Shown here one piece after another: positions 17,494-26,417 of a stretch of 64,000 bases of DNA (position 1 is the first letter of the stretch; every line of letters starts with the position of its first letter). Made by a program: the position numbers and the translations under genes. This DNA is from Methanosarcina acetivorans C2A (lineage in GTDB: Archaea; Halobacteriota; Methanosarcinia; Methanosarcinales; Methanosarcinaceae), in the NCBI RefSeq assembly GCF_000007345.1, contig NC_003552.1:2542001-2606000 (forward strand), given 5' to 3'. A model generated the notes under the pieces. It worked only from the letters and a program-made list of their open reading frames with translations, was not told the DNA's origin and ran no database searches.

Positions 17494-19213
17494 ATGAAGC
17501 CTTATGCTAATAATCTCGAACATCTTCTGGATGAACTTTCAAGAATAGACCTGATGGTACAAAGCTACCTCGAAAAAGTACTGGAGAGTTTTCCTGGAGC
17601 TGGCGATGAATTTAGAGGTCTTTACGTATCAGAAGCTGAAATCGAACAGATCCAAAAAAATCCCGGTATAGGAGGCCAGCAGGTAGTAGCAGATGCAAGA
17701 ATTGAAAGACATAAGGTAATTGAGGCTATAATTGAGGCTATCAGAGAAGAAATAAATGCCAGAAAGATAGAAAGCCTGAGAAAAGGCACGGAATTGAGGC
17801 TTCATATTCTTTCGGAACTTTTTGGCCTTGATCCCTTTGAGATGGATATACTCTTAATCGGGCTTGCTCCGGAACTGGATCTCAAATATGAGAAACTCTA
17901 TCCCTATCTTCAAAACGACGTAAATAAAAAAAGGCCAACTGTAGACCTTGTTCTTTCAATGTTTATTCCAGCAATTGAAGAAAAAATTAAAGCTAGAGAA
18001 TATTTTTTACCTGATGCGTCCCTTAGAAAAAACCATCTGATTCATTTATTGGAGGGAGAAACAAACTCGAGTCTGTCTCTCATATCCAGCTTTATCAAAA
18101 TAGATGATAGAATTGTTAATTTTTTGCTCGGTTATGATGATCTGGATACCAGAATTGGGAATTTTTCAGCTCTGATAAAATCGAAAAGATCTTTTGAAGA
18201 CCTTATTCTGCCTGCAGATTTTAAAAGCAAGCTAATGAATATGGCAATCTGGTACAGCAGTAACAAGCTCCCGCTGAAACTTGTATTTTGCGGCCCTCTT
18301 GGAAGTGGGAAAAAAAGCGCGGCAGAAGCAGTTTGCAGAGTAGCGGGAATAAATCTGCTTGTCGTGAATTCCAGGGTTCTTTTTGAAGTTCAGTCTCTTG
18401 AAACATCTCTAGAAAATATTGATCTTATAAGGCGAGAAGCGCTTCTGCAAAATTCTGCACTGTATCTTCAAGCTTTTGATGTGGTTTTTGACGGCAAGGA
18501 AGCAATGAATTTTGCAGAAGCCCTAAACTAGGCCTTAAATAAGTTTCCAGGACTAATATTTTTGGCGGGCAAAGAGTCTATGGAATACAGTAAGGGTTCG
18601 ATCAATAATGGTTTTGTTCCCTATTCCTTTCCCTTGCCTTCATACCTGGTCCGTAAGCAGCTATGGGAATCTTGTCTGAAAAATTACGAGCTGGAGGGAG
18701 GGATAGACCTGAATATGCTTGCAAGTAAGTTCAGGTTTAGCGGAGGTCAAATTAGGGACGCTGCCCACACAGCATATATTTTTGCAGGAGATAAAAATCC
18801 TGCCAGCCCTGTGTTATCTCCAGAAGATCTCCAGAAGATCTCCATAAAGGCTGCAAGGCGCAGTCCAATCAGAAACTGGGCTCTCTTGCCCTGAAAACCA
18901 GTCCGCATTATATATGGGAAGACATTGTACTTCCGAAAGAAACACTGGAACATCTAAAAGAAGTTTCCGGGTTCATCAAATATAAAGGAAAGGTGCATTT
19001 TGACTGGGGTTTTGAAAAAAAATGTCTCTTGGAAAAGGCCTGAATGTTCTCTTTTCAGGCTCTCCAGGAACAGGAAAAACTATGGCTGCTGAGGTTCTTG
19101 CAAATGATGTAAAACTGGATCTTTATAAAATTGACCTTTCCAGTGTTGTAAGTAAGTACATCGGGGAAACCGAGAAAAATCTGAAAAAAATCTTCGAAGA
19201 AGCTGAAACAAGC
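17494..19213 (+). pseudogene. Broken AAA+ ATPase of an extracellular contractile injection system
   Basis: Pieces in order match the large AAA+ ATPase typical of eCIS loci. These are the N-terminal helical/winged domain (17494 onward), a first, degenerate ATPase module (VFCGPLGSGKKSAAEAV), a linker (AQSNQKLGSLALKTSPHYIW) and the start of the second module (NVLFSGSPGTGKTMAAEV, then SKYIGETEKNLKKIF). It is interrupted by an in-frame TAG at 18529-18531 and frameshifts near 18845-18890 and 19018-19022. It stops after EAETS, just before the expected Walker B. In Methanosarcina UAG can encode pyrrolysine, but the frameshifts and truncation show that the gene is dead regardless. Confidence 0.75.
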
Positions 19214-19273
19214 ATGGATCTTAAGGCTTCAGGAACCATGAATGTAAAAGGAGCAATGGTAAATCTTAATTAA
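19214..19273 (+). pseudogene. C-terminal tail of a VgrG/gpV-like spike protein, fused to the ATPase remnant
   Basis: The final 19 codons of this frame read LKASGTMNVKGAMVNLN then stop, the typical beta-helical repeat ending of phage-like spike and VgrG proteins (x-L-x-A-x-G-x-h-x-h-K-G-A-x-V-x-h-N). They follow in frame directly after the truncated ATPase (junction at about 19213). A deletion therefore seems to have joined an eCIS ATPase gene to the end of the spike gene, removing everything between. Motif recognition was by eye. Confidence 0.6.
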
Positions 19274-19607
19274 TTTTTTAGGACTTACGTACTTGAGATC
19301 AAAATCCAAAAACAGCAAGTTTTGTATTTATACAAAAAGTTTTGGGCAGTAATCCAGATAGTAAAATTGTTCCTCATTTTTTGTCCCCGCAAAACGAAGG
19401 ACCGTTCATTTTGTCGTCAAATAAGCATATTAAATCCCCTTTGTGTTTCTGGTAGCAGATAACACTCAGGGATTTATCGTTCTTTGTTATACTAAAATAA
19501 AATAGGAAGTAGATTTCCAATAGACCCGTTTTTTTTGCGATTTTTTAGAAAAAAAATTCCTGCATTTACAATGTATGGAAATATTTTGTAATTCTCAAAT
19601 TACCATC
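19274..19607. other. Non-coding stretch inside the decayed eCIS locus
   Basis: No coding signal was found. The sequence is AT-rich and appears to be degraded filler. Confidence 0.5.
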
Positions 19608-19772
19608 ATGCCCCTGTAGAAAATAGATGGTGTATGGTTTAGAAATCTATTGCCGGACAGGATTGAAAATCGAGATGTTGAAAGGTTGCATACAGGCCTT
19701 GGAATTGAGATCGAGATTGATGATTGGATTGCCTTGAAACATAAAAAAGACAGATCTGGTGAACGAAAATGA
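19608..19772 (+). pseudogene. Remnant of a gene upstream of the receiver-TM protein
   Basis: A frame with coding character (WFRNLLPDRIENRDVERLH then GLGIEIEIDDWIALKHKK) ends at TGA 19770-19772, overlapping the next ATG by ATGA. This is the usual arrangement of coupled genes. The only ATG in frame (19608) is followed after two codons by TAG (19617-19619). Either the 5' part is lost, or UAG is read as pyrrolysine in a 54-residue protein. No family is recognised. Confidence 0.35.
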
Positions 19773-20611
19773 CACAGTTAAAGATACTATTTGCCGATGA
19801 TGAAATTCCAGATAGGAAATCTGTAGGGGATGATCTCGGAAAGGAAATCCCTTATGAAAAAGTTCTAGAAGACGAACTTAAAAAGCCTATTAACTCCAAA
19901 AAATATAGTTTATGGAGACATAAAAAAGCATTAGATGATATATCCAAATTAACCGTTGCTAATAGCTATAAAGATGCAATAAAATTAGCCGAAGACAAAG
20001 AACAGCAATTCGACATAGCTATCATCGATTTGCATTGGAATGATTATAAAGAAAATAAGAATGCTGGTTTTGAAATTTGTGAGAAATTAGAGGAAAATTC
20101 ACAAGCTTTTAAGATTGTTTATTCAACTAGATTAAATGAAAATCCTGAATTACGAAAAAAAATTATTGATTTAAATGCATTGCCGCTTCATAAAATTTAT
20201 ACTAATCGTATTGATGATAAACAGATTGAAAAAAGTTGCGACCAGCTCAAATCTGTGGTATTATTTTTTGAAATGATTAAGGATCAAGGCACGTACCTTA
20301 CAATTACAGAAAGAAAAACTAAAATTAAGGGTTTAGATGCTTCTTTGAGTGAGTCATCAGATATTTTAAAAATTTCTAAAAATCAGCAAAAATGGTATTT
20401 TCGAGTGATGATTGCCCTTTGGACATTTTTTATTATTTATTTCTTTTATCAAATTAGTACCACTGGATTGTCGGATGAGATAACATTTGTTTTCGATGTT
20501 TTTACCGTCCTTGTAGGATCGATTCTCTATAAGCTTATTAGTTCAAATCAGGAGAATATTATGAAGATTCTCGAAGAAAGACAAACAATAGTAAGACAAC
20601 TCAGAGATTAA
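19769..20611 (+). CDS. Receiver-like domain fused to two C-terminal membrane helices
   Basis: A 280-residue protein. The start ILFADDEIPDR supplies the acidic pair of a response-regulator receiver domain. The phosphorylatable Asp is likely in FDIAIIDLHWND (about residue 90), the Ser/Thr in KIVYSTRL and the Lys in LPLHKIY. A large insertion separates the acidic pair from the second strand. Residues about 212-232 and 240-258 are membrane helices, and there is no output domain. The composition is AT-rich and unlike the flanking eCIS remnants, so it is probably an insert in the locus. It begins coupled (ATGA) to the preceding gene remnant. Signalling to a membrane partner is inferred. Confidence 0.7.
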   Translation: MTQLKILFADDEIPDRKSVGDDLGKEIPYEKVLEDELKKPINSKKYSLWRHKKALDDISKLTVANSYKDAIKLAEDKEQQFDIAIIDLHWNDYKENKNAGFEICEKLEENSQAFKIVYSTRLNENPELRKKIIDLNALPLHKIYTNRIDDKQIEKSCDQLKSVVLFFEMIKDQGTYLTITERKTKIKGLDASLSESSDILKISKNQQKWYFRVMIALWTFFIIYFFYQISTTGLSDEITFVFDVFTVLVGSILYKLISSNQENIMKILEERQTIVRQLRD

Positions 20612-20949
20612 TACTGATTATACATTTTTTCAGAGTGTCCTGATGTTTTCTTATAAAAGGTTAAATTCAAATAATTAGTCTATAACCTTGACAGGTATGT
20701 CTAGGTTATACTTATTATTCAAATGAGGATTTCTACGAAGCCGCATTTTCCTTCTTTTATGAATATTAGACTTTGCTGTGGGACGATGCATTTATTTTTT
20801 CTATCCCTGAATTAATTTGTTTCAAAATATCATGTAGTGTTTACTTTCATGCAATGTTTACTTTTGAGGAGAATTCCGGTCGTGTTCGGATTAAAATAAG
20901 CATGTTGGATCAATAATTTAAGAAGTCATTTTTGGAGGAGCTATTGATT
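20612..20949. other. Intergenic region before the PAAR gene
   Basis: Two direct copies of TGTTTACTTT(C/T) lie near 20837 and 20856. TTTGGAGGAG at 20931-20940 is the ribosome binding site of the PAAR gene. No other gene is seen. Confidence 0.5.
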
Positions 20950-21345
20950 ATGGGGCAACCAGCAGCTAAACAGCGAGACAGGATCGTGGCCATAGATATC
21001 AATATAGTTATGATACCTGCAGTTCCGTCGCCTATCCCAACGCCTTTACCCCATCCGTTTATGGGTATAATTAACGGAAATCTAAGCTCTGATGTAAAAA
21101 TAATGGGGATGCCTGCGGCTACGGTTGATTCCACAGCATCGAACACTCCGCCTCATATTCCTCAAGGCGGTCCTTTTCAGAAACCGCCTTCCAATAAGGC
21201 TACGATAAAATTGGGAAGCACCACAGTGCGGATAAATGGAAAAATGGCAGCAAGGAATGGAGATATGGCTATGACATGCAATGACCCTTCTGATCTGCCT
21301 TCCGGGACTGTATTGGCTGTTGGCACTGTTTTTATAGGAGGGTAA
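20950..21345 (+). CDS. PAAR-like spike tip protein of a contractile injection system
   Basis: A 131-residue protein with the PAAR-like layout: GQPAAKQRDRIV at the start, LPHPFMGIINGNLSSDVKIM, then the second PAAR repeats MPAATVDSTASNTP and INGKMAARNGDMAMTCNDP. PAAR proteins cap the membrane-puncturing spike of T6SS and eCIS particles, binding a metal through His/Cys near the tip. The frame extends to a TTG at 20932, but ATG 20950 is the real start because GGAGGAG lies 9 nt before it. The gene is intact, although its system is otherwise destroyed here, so it is probably a relic unless used in trans. Confidence 0.85.
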   Translation: MGQPAAKQRDRIVAIDINIVMIPAVPSPIPTPLPHPFMGIINGNLSSDVKIMGMPAATVDSTASNTPPHIPQGGPFQKPPSNKATIKLGSTTVRINGKMAARNGDMAMTCNDPSDLPSGTVLAVGTVFIGG

Positions 21346-21346
21346 T

Positions 21347-21370
21347 ATGATAGTTGAAGATTTGGCATGA
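21347..21370 (+). pseudogene. First seven codons of the next eCIS gene, truncated
   Basis: AGGAGGGT (21336-21343) is a strong ribosome binding site immediately before ATG 21347, but the frame reads only MIVEDLA before TGA. This looks like a normal operonic gene start cut off by loss of the following sequence, just upstream of the IS110-type element. In eCIS operons a baseplate gene commonly follows PAAR (inference). Confidence 0.45.
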
Positions 21371-21548
21371 AAGTATCTCTGATTTCGCACTCCAGACCCT
21401 CGTTCAAAATTTCTGATTATATTGGACACCAACATCACATTTTAGTCCTTTTTAATTGGATCCAGGGTCCGGAATGTGAACTTGAGGATTCTCTGTGTTC
21501 ACGTACTGTCAGTTTCCTCTTTCTTTACAATAGCGAAGATTTCACTAA

Positions 21549-22741
21549 TTATTGATACCTTTCATCAACCGAGAATTCCTCACTCTCAACAATCTTCCTC
21601 TTTTGAACTTCTCCCTTTTTGTATTCCATTTCATCCTCGTACATTTCATCTTTTGTTATAAGATGCCACAGAATTGTCACAATTTTCCTTGCTAGAGCAA
21701 CTATTGCTTTTGAGTGTCCAATTGTTTTCTTCTTCCGTTCAAAAAATTCTTTTAACATGCTTCCATTTTTTCTTGCTGCTGCCTGAGCAACCTGAATTAA
21801 AATCCATCTTGCAACCTTTGATCTTCTCTTTGTAATCCTCCCATTATGGAATTTATCTGCAGATTGGTAAACATTAGGTACCAGCCCAAGCCATGAAGCA
21901 AGTTTATCACCAGATGAAAAGTCATTGAAATCGCTTACTTCGGCGATGATAGTTGCGGCACTAATCTCGCCAACTCCTGGAGAGGACATAAAATTTTCAT
22001 TTCACGGTTATGGTTTGTATAGGCGTACCGGAAAATTTCTGTTTCTAAGATGTTGATCTGTTCATCAATATTTTTGATAAGGCTTAAACAGGTTTGAATC
22101 CTGATTGCAGCGCTTAAAGACATTTCACGATCAAGAACCTCTCTTATCTTATCACTTTTTTTGCGAACATTTGGGGAGAGACTCTCTATGATCTGATCGA
22201 CATTCTTACCTGAAGAAATTTCTGATAGAATTATGATTCCATTCTTACCAAAAATATCGGTAAGCACATCATTTAGATGAAACATTTCAGAGGCAAGAAT
22301 TGCACGAGCCACATTTTTTATATCTGTCCTTTTTTGCACAAGTTTGTGACGAAGGCGAATATATGATCTAAATTCTCTTTGATTTTTCGAAAAAACTCTT
22401 GAAGGTTTGATCATATTATTCAAGGCAAGTTGTGCAATAAACTCAGAGTCGATCTTGTCCGTTTTTTTGTGGGTAAAAGCCTTCATGTCACGAGCATTTC
22501 CAACAATAACAGTTAGATGGTTTATCAGTGACTCATAAATCGGAACCCAAAAATCGCTTGTTGATTAACATGCAACAACATCACATTTCTCTGAGATAAC
22601 CAAGTTTTTAAGGTCTAAAATGCCTTTTTCAGTCCTCTCAAAGCGCAGTTGCTTTTTCTCACCGAATATGCTGAGAATTGTGGTAATTAAAAATTTCTTA
22701 TGGATATCTAAAACGCAAGCTTTGTTTATTATTCCTGCCAA
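21549..22741 (-). pseudogene. IS110 family transposase (DEDD recombinase), inactivated
   Basis: The reading order on the minus strand is a putative TTG start at 22741, then CVLDIHKKFLITT and an in-frame TAA at 22565-22567 where the family has Glu in ACESTS. Next comes KAFTHKKTDKIDSEFIAQL (DEDD domain) and a long helical linker. After a frameshift near 21980 comes the Tnp_20-type C-terminal domain (SSPGVGEISAATIIAEV, DKLASWLGLVP). One stop and one frameshift make it non-functional. IS110 elements lack inverted repeats and move through a bridge-RNA-guided recombinase; the non-coding end lies just upstream (22742-22860). Confidence 0.82.
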
Positions 22742-22751
22742 GTTACATTAC

Positions 22752-22830
22752 CCCATATTTTTGTATGGGCAGTGTGATTGTCTCGAAGGCAATTTGGCAT
22801 CCGTGATCAAGGTCACAGTTACGCCTTCGA
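22752..22830 (-). ncRNA. Structured non-coding end of the IS110 element, bridge-RNA candidate
   Basis: Directly upstream of the transposase start are CCCATA/TATGGG (22752-22757, 22764-22769) and TCGAAGGC/GCCTTCGA (22783-22790, 22823-22830). The latter encloses GTGA/TCAC (22803-22806, 22813-22816). Strong nested hairpins at this place match where IS110-family elements encode their bridge RNA. The guide loops cannot be assigned without the intact element and its target. Confidence 0.45.
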
Positions 22831-23096
22831 TAGCAATTCACTGGTTAGTTTTTTGACGGCTTCAAGAACCCAAATCAGTACAACCTTCCTGCCCAAGATA
22901 ATAATGGAGTTAAAAGGTAAAAAAGGAAGACCATAGAGTACTTTCATTGGTTGTGCCTGTTATTCGAAGAATTTCATATGCGTTTTTCAGACTGAGCCGG
23001 TAAGAAGAGATCTGCGTCTTGCCTGAAAGGGTGCTCCCACATTCCTGCACCAAAGAGCCAAACAGTCTTAAATAATTTAAGATTATATTTTAGACC
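22831..23096. other. Spacer between the IS110 relic and the C45 gene
   Basis: No gene is seen. It contains the promoter of the C45-type gene (AT-rich ATTATATTTT at about 23082-23091) and probably the outer end of the IS110 relic. Confidence 0.5.
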
Positions 23097-24593
23097 ATGA
23101 AAAAAGATGAAATTCTTAGTAAGGCTTGTTTTGAGGAAATAAAGGGAGTCAAAGTCCTTCGCCTTAAAGGTAAAGCGTATGAAATGGGGTATCAGCATGG
23201 GTATTTGCTGGCGGATAAAATAGACTTGATGGTTAACAGGACTCTTTTAGCCACCGCTGCTTATGTTGCTGCACAGACAGGCTCAGATATTGATACGGCA
23301 GAGGAACTCTTATGGATGGGGCAAAAGGCAGCTGAACCTTTTTTACCGCAGGAATTCAAAGAAGAAATGGTTGGAATTGCCGATGGGGTCAAAGATGCCG
23401 GAATAAACGTAAGCCTCGAGCAGATCCTGCTCTGGAACACCAATTATGATCAGTGGTGTATTTACTGCCATCCTGATTACTGGAAAGGTGATAATCAGGT
23501 AGATAAAAAAGATAATAATCAGGCCGATCAGGACGATAATCAGGGTGAAAACCCTGTTGTCGGGAAAAACAGAAGTAATGGAGCTGCCCGGCAGAATATA
23601 AGTAAACCTGCAGGTGGGGGCTGCAGCAGTTTTTCTGCCTGGGGAGAGTGGGCTGGAGGCGATGGAAAACTGATATTCGGGAAAAATGAAGACAATTTCA
23701 ATATGCCGGAACAGTTGTCAAACCGAATGCTGGTTGTAGCAAGTCCCGATGATGGAATTGGACATGCTTTTTTGACTTATCCGGGAATGATCGGGCTTGA
23801 CGGGGGTATAAATGCGGATGGGCTTGCGATGATGACCCAGTTAAGTTCCATGCAGCATGAAAGTATGAAAGGCTGCGGGATAGCCACATTTACTCGTTTG
23901 CTCCTGACTCATGCGCGGACGGTTGAGGATGCGATCAGGATTTTCCAGGAGCATCCTCGCTGTGCCGGGATTGCCTATCATGTAGCTGATGCCAGGGCTA
24001 AAAAGGCAGTCGTGGTCGAAACTTCTTCCAGGAAAGTCTGCTGCCGTTACCCTATGCCAGGTGTTGAAGCCCTGTGGCAGACGAACCATTCCAACTGTTA
24101 TCCGGGCTGGATGGGTTATTCCGGGTACAACATGGTAGCTGATCAGGTCCCGGTAAACCAGCTAAAAGACATCTCAACGATCGAAAACTGGCAGAACAGC
24201 CTGAAAGAACCTTATAATTTTTATGTCCAGGCCCCCAGCCGTTTTGAACGCTACCAGCAGTTGATTCACGAGTATTATAGCAATATTACGGTTGAAAATG
24301 CAATAAAAATCTTGAGCGACTGCTATGACCCTTATACACGCCAGACCCGCGACGTACTTTTCCCTTCCTGGACAAATAATATTCTCTGTACTATTTGTGC
24401 ATTGTATCCTGACTTTGCCTATAAAGCAAAAGAACCGGTGGGGCAGTTTAAAGCACATATAGCAAATATGTGGAGTCTGGTGGCATATCCGGAAACCGGA
24501 GATTTCTGGCTCGCAATCAATGATTTTCCGGCACAGTACGGAGGATATGAACAGTTCAATTTGAAGGAATTATTAGAACGCAGTTCAATCTAA
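23097..24593 (+). CDS. C45 family autoproteolytic acyltransferase/hydrolase
   Basis: A 498-residue Ntn-hydrolase of the peptidase C45 (acyl-CoA:6-APA acyltransferase-like) family. The N-terminal part has the KGKAYEMGYQHGYLLADKI motif. The likely nucleophile is the Cys of GGGCSSFSAWGEW (about residues 173-185), which should become the new N-terminus after self-cleavage. GKLIFGKNEDNF then supplies the Asn/Asp pocket. An insert at about residues 130-160 is low-complexity, built of (D/N)NQ repeats, just before the cleavage site. No signal peptide is visible. The physiological amide substrate is unknown. The gene stands alone, followed by an IS1634-type element. Confidence 0.85.
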   Translation: MKKDEILSKACFEEIKGVKVLRLKGKAYEMGYQHGYLLADKIDLMVNRTLLATAAYVAAQTGSDIDTAEELLWMGQKAAEPFLPQEFKEEMVGIADGVKDAGINVSLEQILLWNTNYDQWCIYCHPDYWKGDNQVDKKDNNQADQDDNQGENPVVGKNRSNGAARQNISKPAGGGCSSFSAWGEWAGGDGKLIFGKNEDNFNMPEQLSNRMLVVASPDDGIGHAFLTYPGMIGLDGGINADGLAMMTQLSSMQHESMKGCGIATFTRLLLTHARTVEDAIRIFQEHPRCAGIAYHVADARAKKAVVVETSSRKVCCRYPMPGVEALWQTNHSNCYPGWMGYSGYNMVADQVPVNQLKDISTIENWQNSLKEPYNFYVQAPSRFERYQQLIHEYYSNITVENAIKILSDCYDPYTRQTRDVLFPSWTNNILCTICALYPDFAYKAKEPVGQFKAHIANMWSLVAYPETGDFWLAINDFPAQYGGYEQFNLKELLERSSI

Positions 24594-24670
24594 ATTTCTC
24601 TCACTTTTTTCAATTTTTGTAGAATTTCTGTTTGTTTTTCGTATCTCGTATAAACAATTTTTTCGAAACT

Positions 24671-24676
24671 TTCATA
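24671..24676. repeat. Left target-site duplication of the IS1634-type element
   Basis: TTCATA immediately precedes the left terminal repeat and is repeated exactly at 26351-26356 after the right end. Confidence 0.85.
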
Positions 24677-26350
24677 CCTGACTTCCCACTAATTTAGGCA
24701 CAACTCCTCTTTTTGCTTTAATTTCAGTGCTCTATCTATCGAAAAGTATATATCTTTATGTGCCTAATTATTATGCATAATGAAGCCATTTACAAGAGTC
24801 AAAGTAATAAAAGGAAACGAATACCTCTATGAGATCACTCCTTATTACGATCCTGTAGAAAAGAAAATCCGACAGAAAAGCAAGTATCTTGGGAAACTTG
24901 TGAACGACCAACCAATAAAAGTTCGCTCTCAAAAGAAACCACTGATATCTATCCCTGAAAAGGTACTCTCCTATGGAGAGTACCTTCCCCTCTTAAAAAT
25001 CGTAGAAGAGTTAAAACTTGATCTGCTGCTTAGCAAAAGCTTCTCAGAAAAACAAGCGTGGTCGATTTTAACTCTTGCGATGAATCACATAATAAAACCG
25101 CTAGCTTATGATCACATTGAAGACTGGTATGAAGGTACTGTTCTCTCTAAGGATCATCCTGAACTACCTCTTTCCTCTCAATCCATTTCAAACCTTCTGG
25201 ACTCTATTGGAAATAGTGCTGTACACATTGATTTTTCAAAGTCCTTGATAAAAGAGGTATGCACTTCCAATACTCTCATTTATGACATCACCTCCATTTC
25301 GACCTATTCACAGATGATCAGCCTACTGGAGTACGGTTATAACAGAGATAATCTCGATTTGCCACAAATAAACTTCTCGATGATCGTGGATAAGGAAAAA
25401 GGGATTCCTGTGATGTACGATCTTTATCCAAGAAGCATATCGGATGTAACTACATTAAAAAACACGATCAAGAAGCTTCAGGAGGAAGGAGTCCATGATT
25501 ATACTTTAATCATGGACAAAGGCTTCATTTCAACAGCTAACATAGAATCACTTGTGTCCAACGATCTTTCTTTCATAGTCCCACCTTCACAAACGATTAA
25601 AAGTGTGAAGGAAAAAACGTCCGAGATACACAAAACGATATATGACCCGCAAAATCTCGATGTCTACGAAGGTGAACCTATATTCACGATGCAAGTCGAC
25701 ATTAACGTTGGAGAGTTGAACGTAAAAGGTTATGCCTATTACGATCAAAAGCGAGAACATCAGGAAAGAAATAGTTTTTTCAAAGGTCTGCATGCAACGC
25801 TTGAGATGCTTGAAAAGGTAGATTTAAGACGTTGGATGGATCCTAAAATGGTGTTTATTAGTCTGGCAAAGAGATATGCTTCTTATTTGACATGGAAAGT
25901 CAAGGACAATAAGTTTGAAATTAAAGTAAAGAAGAATGCAGTGTCACAACGAGTAAACAAGATGGGAAAATTCATCCTGCTGTATAGGGGAAATCTGGAG
26001 TGGGATGAGTGCCTTTCACTTTACAGAAGCAAAGATATAGTTGAGAAAGGATTTTATTTCCTTAAAAATTACATAGAAGTTCCACCGGCAAATGTCAAGA
26101 AAAACAGCACTTTAAAAGGGCATCTGTTCATCTGCTTTGTTTCTTTGATCATTAGAATGAAGCTGATGAAGGAAATGAAAGAGGCAAAACTCAACAAGAA
26201 GTTCTCTGTTGAAAGCTTGATCGTGCAACTTGAAAAGAACAAAATTCTCCTTCTGTCAGAAGGAGAACAAATTGTCATGGAAAGGACAAAAAAGCAAAAA
26301 GAAATATTAGATGCGCTTGGAATATGTGCCTAATTCGATGGGAAGTCAGG
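24677..26350 (+). mobile_element. Complete IS1634-family insertion sequence (1674 bp)
   Basis: Imperfect 25-bp inverted repeats bound the element: 24677-24701 begins CCTGACTTCCCA and ends TTTAGGCAC, and 26326-26350 is its complement with about four differences. A 6-bp duplication TTCATA flanks both ends. A single transposase fills the interior. Exact ends, intact repeats and an intact frame suggest a recent insertion, and one that may still be active. It landed between the C45 and M4 genes without breaking either. Confidence 0.9.
24780..26333 (+). CDS. IS1634 family (IS4 superfamily) transposase
   Basis: A 517-residue DDE transposase. The first Asp lies in LIYDITSIS, the second in LIMDKGFIS (about residues 243-251). 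The glutamate is expected in the YRSKDIVEKGFYFLKN segment (about 418-433), the Y-(2)-R-(3)-E-(6)-K signature of the IS4 superfamily. The frame is uninterrupted from ATG 24780 to the stop inside the right end. It acts on the 25-bp terminal repeats flanking it. Confidence 0.92.
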   Translation: MKPFTRVKVIKGNEYLYEITPYYDPVEKKIRQKSKYLGKLVNDQPIKVRSQKKPLISIPEKVLSYGEYLPLLKIVEELKLDLLLSKSFSEKQAWSILTLAMNHIIKPLAYDHIEDWYEGTVLSKDHPELPLSSQSISNLLDSIGNSAVHIDFSKSLIKEVCTSNTLIYDITSISTYSQMISLLEYGYNRDNLDLPQINFSMIVDKEKGIPVMYDLYPRSISDVTTLKNTIKKLQEEGVHDYTLIMDKGFISTANIESLVSNDLSFIVPPSQTIKSVKEKTSEIHKTIYDPQNLDVYEGEPIFTMQVDINVGELNVKGYAYYDQKREHQERNSFFKGLHATLEMLEKVDLRRWMDPKMVFISLAKRYASYLTWKVKDNKFEIKVKKNAVSQRVNKMGKFILLYRGNLEWDECLSLYRSKDIVEKGFYFLKNYIEVPPANVKKNSTLKGHLFICFVSLIIRMKLMKEMKEAKLNKKFSVESLIVQLEKNKILLLSEGEQIVMERTKKQKEILDALGICA

Positions 26351-26417
26351 TTCATAACCACCTTATAAATAACTTCAGGATGAATATGGAATATACTGAG
26401 AAGGAAAATTAAGATCT

